Assembly: GCF_964340395.1 (NCBI RefSeq)
Contig: NC_135563.1
Span: forward strand, 17,850,151-17,914,150
DNA: 64,000 nucleotides
Direction: 5' to 3'
Source: Glandiceps talaboti
Lineage: Eukaryota; Hemichordata; Enteropneusta; Spengelidae
Under the pieces are notes generated by a model. That model saw only the letters and a list, made by a program, of their open reading frames with translations. It was not told where the DNA came from and made no database searches. Made by a program: the position numbers and the translations under genes. Positions 24,101 through 33,277 of the stretch are shown here, in pieces. Position 1 is the first letter of the stretch; every line of letters starts with the position of its first letter.

Positions 24101-25182
24101 CAAATTACACAAGGACAAATAATAGCAAAGCTGACGTCACTAGTAAGTCATTTATACGATGTCTAAGAAAAAATAAAATGATAACCATACGTTGCCTTGT
24201 TAGGAAAGAGAATCTTAGTATAATTTTTTTTGCTTTGAAGTGTATTTTGTGATGTGTTCACTGAAGTTGGCGTTCTGTTTGAACAATATACATTTTTGTA
24301 CATGTATTACGAGATCATGCGCATGCCTAGATACTTCGTTTTATTTCATCGACGTAGGATAAAAAATATTTATGAAAGTTACTCGAACGTTGGATTTTAA
24401 TTTTTTCTATGAGTATGGTGTACGTCGTAGGACAGTACGACACAGGTGTAGACTTTACACGACTCATGGGACCGGAGAGGGCGCTCTTTCACAACACGGT
24501 TTTCATGATGTACACTCTACACATTTCGACGACAACTGTTTAACCGGTCAATGTATTAGTAGAAGTGCAAAGTTTTAGATACGTTACCTATTCTTATACA
24601 CACACACGCACACATTCCAACACGTGGTTTTTAGTATCTTTTATTAGAATAATAAGCCCTAGAGAAGACAACAAGTGACAAAACTATATATGTTTTCATT
24701 TACAGCTTCACTGTCTAGGTGTTGAAGTAGCTGATGGGGACACTGTAGATGATACAGCTCTAACCATGATAGACACCTATCAACCTATAGAGGATTTGGT
24801 GGCTAATTACATCCACAAACTACGTCTATACGTCATCAGTGCAAAACAGGTCGCCGAAAAGTCACAAGACACATATGAAAACATCGCAGAGGAAGACGAC
24901 GACGATGATGATGATGACGACGACGACAACAACAAAGACGATGATGAAGATGAAGATGACGATGATGATGATGATGATGAAAAGAGAAAGAAGAAAGAGG
25001 AGAAAAAGAAGGCAAGGAAGGCAAAGAAGGACAGAAGTGGCAAGAAAGAAAGAAAGGGCAAGAAGAACAGGGATGGCAAAGAGAGAAAGGGAAAGAAAGA
25101 TAGAAAGGGGAAAAAGGAAAGAAAGGGCAAGAAAGCACGCAGCGGTAAAAAGGATAAGAGTTTGAAGCATAAGCAAGCTTAA
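21176..25182 (+). CDS. Class I helical cytokine-like secreted protein, five exons
   Basis: Proposed exons 21176-21179, 21372-21550, 22251-22364, 23990-24142 and 24706-25182 give 308 aa. Intron phases are 1-0-0-0. Residues 1-21 are a signal peptide (MVHILKLITTCTLVTFLGVSA). The mature chain has helix A (about 36-62, ARILVNHIIALQLDISKQ) in exon 2, an AB loop ending GVPSFPRS in exon 3, helices B and C (about 90-155) in exon 4 and the start of exon 5, and helix D (about 166-207) in exon 5. It has only two cysteines, C30 before helix A and C153 at the end of helix C, the positions bridged in LIF and OSM. The tail is about 35 acidic residues and then about 60 basic K/R/G-rich residues. Tiny phase-1 first exons, followed by phase-0 introns, are typical of GH, EPO, IL-6 and G-CSF genes. 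The first exon (ATG G) is inferred; exons 2-5 are firmer. Another four-helix secreted protein cannot be excluded. Confidence 0.65.
21372..21550 (+). CDS. Cytokine-like gene, exon 2 (signal peptide, helix A)
   Basis: Acceptor TTTTTCATTTCAG, donor TACTCG|GTAAGTG; 179 nt. Contains the cleavage region GVSA|RPVRHE, then C30 and helix A. Confidence 0.75.
22251..22364 (+). CDS. Cytokine-like gene, exon 3 (AB loop)
   Basis: Acceptor ACTTTTATAG, donor TTACAG|GTAGGT; exactly 114 nt (38 codons, phase 0 both ends). Human IL6 exon 3 is also 114 nt as I recall. Polar sequence, no cysteine. Confidence 0.75.
22365..23989 (+). other. Intron 3 of the cytokine-like gene
   Basis: A 1.6-kb intron with no repeat or exon recognised. 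Introns 2 (700 bp) and 4 (563 bp) are likewise plain. Confidence 0.6.
23990..24142 (+). CDS. Cytokine-like gene, exon 4 (helices B and C)
   Basis: Acceptor TTCTTTTATAG, donor TCACTA|GTAAGTC; 153 nt, phase 0. Two strongly amphipathic segments are separated by an acidic turn (LDELLDNLDEEDVALENM), as in the helix B/C exon of IL-6. Confidence 0.78.
24706..25182 (+). CDS. Cytokine-like gene, exon 5 (helix D, acidic and basic tail)
   Basis: Acceptor TTTCATTTACAG; 158 codons to TAA. Begins LHCLGVEVAD, then helix D (YQPIEDLVANYIHKLRLYVI), then an Asp-rich run from GAY repeats and a Lys-rich tail of GKK and RKGKK units. Confidence 0.8.
   Translation, partial: LHCLGVEVADGDTVDDTALTMIDTYQPIEDLVANYIHKLRLYVISAKQVAEKSQDTYENIAEEDDDDDDDDDDDNNKDDDEDEDDDDDDDDEKRKKKEEKKKARKAKKDRSGKKERKGKKNRDGKERKGKKDRKGKKERKGKKARSGKKDKSLKHKQA
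24895..24981 (+). repeat. Coding GAY trinucleotide repeat
   Basis: GAC/GAT repeat in frame within exon 5 encodes the poly-Asp run. Synonymous mixing of GAC and GAT shows it is not a recent pure expansion. Confidence 0.9.
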
Positions 25183-26396
25183 GTTATAGGCTAGCTGTCT
25201 GGGACATGTATGCAGTGTGTACATGTTGGAAATTAGATTACATGGAACTCCTATGGCAGTTCGGTATCCAGAGTATAATATATTCAGAATGAATATTTAT
25301 AAACCCAAAATAACACAAACATATCAAGATGTCATATCTGAGTGATAACATTAAATTTTAGTACTCATTCTTAAATATGTTATACTCTGGACTCAATGTG
25401 ATCTAATTGGTGAACTTTTTATTTTGACCCGTACGGGGAAAGATAATATTTGATCTTTCCCTGTTGCCAAGTATTGTATGGCTCGTGTAGCCGTCGTAGT
25501 ATTTGTTATACAAATAACTTAATATACGAGTCAATTTTATGACTTAATGTAGAACTTTTGTATAAGTGTTTTTGAAAGTGGCACAAGTTGAGTATATAAG
25601 CTATTTGACCCGGGTGAAAATACTATCAAAAAACCTCAATTAAGCCTTTTTAGTGGATGCATGCCTTCAGGGGAACTGAAATCGTGTTCTGCCAAACGCA
25701 AATGATGGTATCAGTCAGCAGAATGCACTAGGTACTTTTACTCTACAGCAAAAACCAACAAAACGTACAACTCAACTTATGCCCCTTTTACACAAGTGCT
25801 TGATATTAATGAAGTAAACATAGTTTATATAATATATGCAATGTAGAACTTTAATCTTTAAGTATTTTTTAAAACAAATGTTTGGTATTAGTGGGGGTAG
25901 ATATAGCTTATATAGTCTACACAATGTAGAACTTTTACTTAAATGTTTTTAACTCAATCAGTGGGGTAAATCGCAGACAAGGAACTGCCTGTGGGGGGTA
26001 AATACAGTACAGTTATAATGGTAGCAACACTTTACACGTAGAACATACAATATTAGTAAGAACTTAAGAGCAACTGATTGTATTTTAACCTCTAAAATCT
26101 AGCATCAAAATGCCATACTTAAACATTTGTATTTTCTTATATATTTTTACAATTTGTTATAACTGAAATTTTTTAAAGAGAAGAATACCAAATAACAAAC
26201 ATGTATATCGTAAACATTTATATTTGACGTCACCTTTTAAAGGATGTTATTTGCATAGTTATATTCAGAATTATTATAATCAGAATTTCCATTTATTTCT
26301 ATGAAATATAAGAAATATCAATATTTATATCTATTGAAAGTGATAAATTTATATATCATAGTAGATGATGTATTTATAGTATATCTTTGCGTGGAG

Positions 26397-26458
26397 CTTG
26401 TCTCATTCCTGTTTACTTAGAGCAAACATACGCACTGGTGTTTTTTCGTGGGTTGTAT
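26397..26458. repeat. Dispersed repeat fragment, copy 1
   Basis: CTTGTCTCATTCC followed by GAGCAA, ACGCAC and GTGTTTTTTC words in the same order as at 33217-33277. About 80 percent identical by eye. Confidence 0.55.
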
Positions 26459-27857
26459 AATTCAGTTTATACAAATACTAATATCTCAAGTAATTACATA
26501 ATTTATGTTAAAATCTCGTAAAACGAGATAAGTGTCTTCCTACAAATCTATATACGTTCATTTATGAAGCCTTATTGAGACTTAATTTATTAAGACAGTT
26601 TTATATTGATATTTTTTGTCAAGTCTGCAAATTTTCAATTTCGAGTACTAAGTTTGAACATCTTTACATGTTCAGCGTATATGACATATCATGACGTCAT
26701 GTTTTAATAATTTATATATTTATTCATATATTTATTATGTGACTTTTTTTATCATAAGACTCCCATTAATTATGATATCAAGAGAAATTCAAGATTTTCA
26801 AGAGATTTAGAAATTTGTATTTTTACTGTTTGATTCAAATAAGGCAATTGTTGGTTTGTACTTAGGATTCTTTAAAGGAGAAATTAATTTAGTTTCGTTT
26901 TATTACTCTATTGTCAATTAGTAGAACTAGATAAATTAGTTTAAGGTAACAGCAACATCACCAAATAAGTTGAGTTGGTGTCTTTTAAAGTGAAAATATT
27001 TTTAATCAAAGTACAATGTCTTAGGATTGCAAATCCCAGACATACACAGATTTTAATCAAACTTTGCAAAACTTTTTTTTTGTGGGGGTGATTTTTATCT
27101 AAGTGCAAAATCTCAGGAGTGCAATTTATCAGATATACACAAAAGTGTCATTATCATTGTTAGCTATTTCAGTATTTGTAACAACTTTCACTTTTCTACC
27201 CTACGTGGAATGTATGAGTGCTTATACAGAACTATAGTGTCAATGACCGATTAGAATAAACCATGTACGGGGTTGAGTAACTGTTTGTACCGTCACGGTG
27301 ATAAGATTACACCCACATTCAACTTGTTTTACATGGTACTACAGAGTACAACATGTGTTGTCTGGTCTCAAGTTGAGATTACAATTTTCTTTAAGAATAT
27401 TTAATGGCTGGTTCAAGAGAACAATTTCAATCCACAAGGCTGATTACAATATTTATATTATTAATATTTTTGTATGCATTCTTTCAAAATAGTCAGCGGG
27501 GGTCGACACCAAAATTCAAGTGAAAGTATGCAATTTTTAAAACAAAAATGTGTTACTGTATTCTTTTAAATATGTACTTCAATTTTATACTTAGGTATTT
27601 GTGTGCTGAAATAAAGATTAATATAAAACAAAACTATATAACCGTTTTAATCATTTGAATTGTTTGTCTGGAATGTGATAGCTAGTTTTGAAACAACCAG
27701 TCACATGGGTTGGTAGTCACCGAGTGTATATGTACATGCAGTATACTTTGGTAATGATTCACAGCGACTCGTGTTTACAAACATGTTTGTGTTGCCAAAG
27801 GGTTTTGTAACACATTGAATATACCTTAACTGACGAATTATAACCGAGAGGATAATC

Positions 27858-27859
27858 CG

Positions 27860-27905
<46 letters not shown>

Positions 27906-27936
27906 CGTCGTCGTCGTCGTCGTTGTTGTTGTTGTT

Positions 27937-28013
<77 letters not shown>

Positions 28014-28018
28014 AGTCG
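27858..28018. repeat. GTT/GTC trinucleotide array in alternating blocks
   Basis: Alternating homogeneous blocks of GTT and GTC repeats (GTT, GTC, GTT, GTC, GTT). Open frames across it are poly-Gln/Arg or poly-Asn/Asp artefacts. Confidence 0.95.
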
Positions 28019-29155
28019 TTGTGAAATCCTATCACAGTGATTCTTACACATTAACAAACAACACGATTTTGAAATCAGTTCGTCATATTCTCTGGGATAA
28101 CCCGTCATATTTTAGAGCCATGTTCTTATCCCCTGTTCAGTGTGACTTACTTCCTTACTGCCCTTTCATGTTTGAGTTCTCTGACTCTGTTTGATAGATG
28201 CCAATGAGAAACTACGTATGTTAAGACAGTAAGATTGAATGAATGCAGTTTTTACGACACATTATCTAAATGAGATTAACAAAAACTTGCCACCATACAG
28301 ACATCTAAACATTGAGACATTTATGTGTGTGTCTTTACTTCATTTAGACCATGGTCACTATAATATATCCATTGCATGAAATTGCGGTATTGCTATCTTA
28401 AGTGTAGAATGTGCAGTTTCTTGTTGGTTTCTGCTTGGGTGTCAAACAGAGCCAGTGAACACTCACGTACATTGGACGATACATCTGTGACATTTGTGAC
28501 TTCAAGTATCTTGTTACGGTACCGACAGAGGGCGCTAACACAAATGGTGGCATGTTCCCAAAGCATGCTAAGCTGCCACCCCCATGGGTCAGCATTTGGG
28601 AGTGTGAATATTGTCCGCAGTGCTAGCCATATTATACTATAGCATGTATAGAGGAGCTTGCCAACAATTGCACATTCTCATTTCAGTCGGTTGTGGCGCT
28701 GCTCCCTATTCAAGATAATGCAAACACTTCCATGTCTCATCCTTCTGTAACCATGGTTACGTGCGATCAATAATACACCATACAGACAATATTTGACGTT
28801 CATACACCAGATCTTTATTGAATCAGAAATTACATAAATTTGCTGTGAGGCGTAGATAATGATAATAAATTAGAAATGGGTTTTCAACTACCATTCTGAG
28901 TACTTCAAAGTGTTTTCCACATCTATAGAATTTGTGGTTTATTTCTCTTTAGACACCTATACATGAAGTTTCCATACGTCACATTCCAAGAAGAGACCCT
29001 TGCCAAGATTGAACACTTGATCTCCTGTTTGAATTTCGTCATAGCAAGATCACGTGCTCTATGTGAATTAAGATTCTCTTCCATCATTTCCGCTGACGTT
29101 GTTCAGAGACGCACATCAAGTCGACGTCGCTGTGTACGCGATTTCAACTAGAAAA

Positions 29156-29626
29156 ATGAAGTTGGTTACCATCCTTCTCGCCGTATGTTCCTGTACGACT
29201 GCCCGTATCCTAAGACAAGAAGCTTTGTTGCAAGCCGATGACAGTCCTAGCCAAGATGAACTTACTGAGGCACAAGCTGTGAGAGTTGAGGAAGTTAGCC
29301 TAACACCACATCAAATTGATGATATTGCAAACTCACGGGAAACAATCGAGAGATATGAAAAGAATCCAACGTTGGTTAAGCAAAATCAATTTAGTACAAT
29401 TGTGCCACTGACACAAGATCAACAGGCCAAGATTCTCCGAGAGTACCCGTACTTCTTCAAAGCACAAACACGTTCTGATGGTGACATCAGTTTCAGACAG
29501 TCTGCCTCAAATACGGGAGCAGAAATTCCCCAAGAAAATGGCATTCGTGTATGTCCAGTGTCAACTGATTGGCAGGCCATCACACTCGCGATCACCCCTG
29601 AGAACCAACTCGTTCAGGTTGTACAG
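29156..29626 (+). CDS. Neurotrophin/Spaetzle-like gene, exon 1
   Basis: ATG with A at -3 (GAAAAATG). Encodes the signal peptide, prodomain and first knot strand, ending ...LVQVVQ. Open frame continues 57 nt upstream without an ATG. Confidence 0.85.
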
Positions 29627-31924
29627 GTGAGTTCCAATGCCATGTCCTTCATGGCCTTGATGTTTATAGATTCCACACATATTCGATGAAAAACACTCCG
29701 GAAAGTACTAATCCGGACTAACAATATTTGAAGTTTTGTATTTCTAACAGTTCTTTCCGTACATGAGAGGTCATCGTCCATGTAAGATATAAGATTTACA
29801 ATAAGTAAATAAAATGTGTGTGCCTAAGCACTTGGCCTTTAGTTGCTTGCCTAAAGGGCGGACCAAGTGTCGTGACGCCGATCATACAGGAGTGAGTGTA
29901 AACGGATGTCCTTTTTCCCACACCTCGTTCTTATTCGGAAAGTGCTGAAAGTCGATAGTTTGGTCTCCAGTAAACCTCTTACTCAACATACGAGAATCGG
30001 ATTTCATTCGAATTCTAATTCGCTGAAAACACATAGTATGATCTTTGAATATTCTGTTACTTGATATCGCAGTGGGTCAATGTTCCTATAATATAATGAC
30101 CTTTGGTCTCACCAGATGAAAAACAGAAACTTTCAACTCCCACAATTAATAAACACAAAGTGCTGTGGCTAGTTTTAGAAATATGCGCTCCGATAACGTT
30201 ACGCATAGTTCCAGATTTACATTATTCTGTACATGATTACGTTATTAGACGGAATAAGTCGAGACTCGATTCTGACAATGCTCTTCTCCCCCAATGTGTT
30301 TGGGGACAACGTCAACTCGGGTCCCTACTCTGTCTGCAAGTAGGACTAGCAGGCACTATGCTCAGCCATAGGTCAACTTATAACACTTTCACTTGCATAT
30401 TTTATTAACGACAAGCTTTTTATTCTCACACTTTAGTATTTTCAAGTTATCAGCTTTTGTCTTCCTGAAATGTCAGTTTAGCAATATTTGATAATGTTAG
30501 ATAAATCATTATACAGAACTTGGAATTTTTGTAAACTTTTTTTTCTTTTCATTTTTTGGTCAAAGCTCAGACCACTAAAGGAAGTGGCCTGAGGTCAGAG
30601 TCGTCGTTTTGGCTTTTCTGAAATGGCGTTGTAACACAACTGTATAGTTTATGTGTTATTTATATATGCCATCATTTTACTTTTGGTATGGACAGTACCT
30701 TCGTCCCGAGTCAATTATGTCACGTTTTGAATGTGTATCAACTTGCCTATTTTTATCATATACCATCAATTGTCTGCTGTTAGCCATATTGCTATCTTTG
30801 CAATGCACACCATCAATTGGCTGTTACCACGGGCGTGGTCTTGTTGCTAGGCCTATTTGCATATATTTTTTGAATGTTTATTCACTTACATATTAATCCC
30901 CATTGTTATTTGCAACATACATCATTTGGCTGTGCTATAGGCGGGTTCTTGTTGCTAGGCATATGTGCATACATTTTAAAAGCCTTTATTTATTTGCCTA
31001 GCAATACCTGTGTTTATCTTTGCAACATACACCGTCATTTGGCTGTTGCTGTGGGTGTGGTCTTGTTGCTAGGTATTCATCTTTGCATATTTGCATATCA
31101 CTGATGGGATCATCATGTTATCAACAATTCTTAATCTAAAAAAGAACGTTCCCGCCAAATTTCAGACCAATCTCCCCAGAAGTTTTTGAGTTTGTTTTTT
31201 CGACCAAAAATGACATTTTGACCCAAATTTTACACCTGTTATGCGATCATTTTGCTTTGTACGATTTTCCAACTAGACGCCAAAAGTACTATCCCCACCA
31301 AATATCAATGCAATCAGCTGGGTGGTTTTTACTTTAAGTTGGTTGCATACACAGTGTCAAGGACACACAGACAGACACACACGCACAGAGACTTTACCAT
31401 GCGTATAGCATTACTGAACAAAATCTAACAAAATCATATAAAAATCAGTTATACCCCACGCAATCAAGCTGAACACGTTTGAACAAAAAATATAGGATTT
31501 ATACCCTGACCGTGCTACGTCACAACATCGTGCATCTGCGTCATTGCATTGATTCTGCAGTACTTGAAGTATGACGAGTTTAACCGTTCGACGTCGCCAT
31601 GGTGTAGTGATTTAAGAATTGGACAGTGGCATATAGTAGTAGGTAGTAGGTGTGTAGCGTGTTGGTAGCAAATGAAACGAATCTTACCCATCTTGAAATA
31701 ATTCTGTTTTTTTTTCTTCTACTGAACAGCTTCCAGACGTGATGTATGAGCAGCTAGTGTTTGAAGAGACGTGCACAACTACAACGTGTAATGGTGTAGC
31801 CAACAGTGTGTGTGCAGCTGTGCCGAGATACGTACGAGCTGTTGTAATTGACTTGGTTACAAACGGAATAACTATCACCGATATAACAGTCCACTGCTGT
31901 GCTTGCCACACTCGGTTTCCATAG
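29156..31924 (+). CDS. Neurotrophin/Spaetzle-like cystine-knot growth factor precursor, two exons
   Basis: 221-aa secreted precursor from 29156-29626 and 31730-31924, joined in phase 0 (GTACAG|GTGAGT to CTGAACAG|CTT). Residues 1-16 form a signal peptide (MKLVTILLAVCSCTTA). A prodomain of about 115 residues follows, then a cystine-knot domain. VCPVSTDW at 132-139 aligns with the VCDSVSVW region of NGF, YEQLVFEETC with the YFFETKC region, and the C-terminal ITDITVHCCAC with RIDTACVC. Mature cysteines are 133, 172, 177, 185, 213, 214 and 216: six for the knot plus one extra. The CC-x-C ending is closer to Spaetzle. The fold predicts a dimeric extracellular ligand for a Trk/p75 or Toll-type receptor. 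There is no clear RxKR furin site before C133. An AATAAA lies at 32089. Orthology between neurotrophin and Spaetzle is unresolved. Confidence 0.85.
30796..31103. repeat. Three tandem copies of a 111-bp unit
   Basis: Copies begin at 30796, 30908 and 31018, each with TTTGCAAYRYACA, a TTGGCTG word, then GTTCTTGTTGCTAGG or GTCTTGTTGCTAGG. They diverge by roughly a fifth. Confidence 0.8.
31104..31425. repeat. Dispersed repeat with CAAATTTCAGACCAATCT motif
   Basis: Contains words typical of a repeat seen in many marine invertebrate genomes (CAAATTTCAGACCAATCT, CACCAAATATCAATGCAATC, then ACAGACAGACACAC). It follows the 111-bp copies directly, so both probably form one non-autonomous element. Class unknown. 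Confidence 0.45.
31730..31924 (+). CDS. Neurotrophin/Spaetzle-like gene, exon 2
   Basis: A pyrimidine-rich acceptor (TTTTTTTTTCTTCTACTGAACAG) leads into 64 codons carrying six of the seven mature cysteines, ending CCATAG. Confidence 0.87.
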   Translation, partial: LPDVMYEQLVFEETCTTTTCNGVANSVCAAVPRYVRAVVIDLVTNGITITDITVHCCACHTRFP

Positions 31925-32088
31925 AGCATATCACAATCAACAAAACCTCGCAAGATTCACCTTCAAAGAAGCAATTCTCTGACTTTTTATGAACATATAC
32001 ATTTATCATTTAAAACAAGGCAATAATATCACGTGAAATGGGCAATAACTTACGAACCTCCAGGAGCAAGATCAATAGTCCAATGCAG

Positions 32089-32094
32089 AATAAA
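32089..32094 (+). promoter_or_regulatory. Polyadenylation signal AATAAA
   Basis: Lies 165 nt after the stop codon of the neurotrophin/Spaetzle-like gene. Confidence 0.55.
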
Positions 32095-32649
32095 AAAAAA
32101 TAATTTCATTTACTGTTGGGATGGTGGACAATTTTGTTTTTAATGGATCTCTTTTACATCCCTAAATACAACTGTTTTTGAAAAATGATGTCAAATTGGG
32201 AATTTTCGGCATAGTAAAATGCATGACACTAAAATACAGTAAAATGGCAATAACAGCTATTTTTCTCACCACACACCGTCTATGTATTCATAGCACTGCA
32301 TACCACTACACAGATTTGAAATTGATTTGCTATCTGAAATATTTCAATGTTAGCAAATGTAGTTAGAAGGGGAAGGTTGAGGCCTAACTGTAAGAATCTA
32401 GGGTTTTTATCCTACATTGAACTATTGATCTCGGCCCTAATCAAACGTTTTAAGATGGTTACGAGATGTTTATCTTGTGTATACCTCATATAAGTACACC
32501 AATCTGATAACAGCTGCTGACGGCTACACCGATAGGCCTGCCAACGGTGGCGCTTCCTCTTAATGTATGTAGGTATATGTGTATAAGTCACATACATAGT
32601 ATATGCAGTGTAAGTATATAGTACTATATATGTAGTAAAAAACATAGAC

Positions 32650-32654
32650 ACAGA

Positions 32655-32692
<38 letters not shown>

Positions 32693-32766
32693 TACATACA
32701 TACATACATACATACATACATACATACATACATACATACATACATACATACATACACACACACTCA
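32650..32766. repeat. CA and CATA microsatellite
   Basis: CA run followed by about 17 CATA units and a short CACA/CTCA end. Confidence 0.95.
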
Positions 32767-33216
32767 CACATGTACATCGTCGCATCAGTACAGTAAGGTC
32801 TATACAATTGCATAGCAGATACGGCCTTTCTGCACTGACGCGAAATAGCATGGAGTTCGCATGTTCGTCACATATATCGTTTGGTGATACAACTCGCGAA
32901 ACAACATCGGTGCCTTGCTTGCTAGAATGAGCTATTAAAGGAAAGACTTCATGAAAGAACAACGTTAGGTAAAAACAACAGTACAACTGATACAAAAACA
33001 ACATGGGTTCCTCTGATATAGGTTCAGTGGACGCTTTCTATGAGTTTTTTTTTTATATCTATGGAAATTGTAGTGAAACGCAGTCGTACTCCACTGTTAT
33101 GTTGCATTCTATTCTTGTCTGTGATTCTATCAGCAATTTTATTGGCGCCTGGCTCCTGTGGTATTTACATTTTGAGAAGTTATCGAGGCTAATTACATTA
33201 CATGAAACTTATGAAA

Positions 33217-33277
33217 CTTGTCTCATTCCAGCTTACCCGAGCAAGCAAACGCACCAGTGTTTTTTCTCGGGTTGTAC
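33217..33277. repeat. Dispersed repeat fragment, copy 2
   Basis: Matches 26397-26458 in the same orientation. An adjacent CTGGCTCCTGTGGTATTT (33152-33169) resembles the start of the LINE-like tail at 2938, which suggests a retrotransposon 3' UTR. Confidence 0.5.

Larger units (their letters stand above)
25183..29155. other. 3' UTR of the cytokine-like gene and intergenic DNA
   Basis: AT-rich, no gene recognised. ATTAAA occurs about 170 nt after the stop; better AATAAA sites occur only near 27250 and 27610. Contains a repeat copy (26397-26458) and a GTT/GTC array. Confidence 0.5.
29627..31729 (+). other. Intron 1 of the neurotrophin/Spaetzle-like gene
   Basis: A 2.1-kb intron, a third of it occupied by a dispersed repeat (30796-31420). 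No other exon is required. Confidence 0.7.

Noticed and set aside
24807-25224. Four overlapping frames opposite or shifted to cytokine exon 5
   Set aside because: Products of the repetitive GAY and AAG/GGC-rich coding sequence read in other frames.
28963-29151. 62-residue frame just before the cystine-knot gene
   Set aside because: No signal or motif; probably 5' UTR of the neurotrophin/Spaetzle-like gene.
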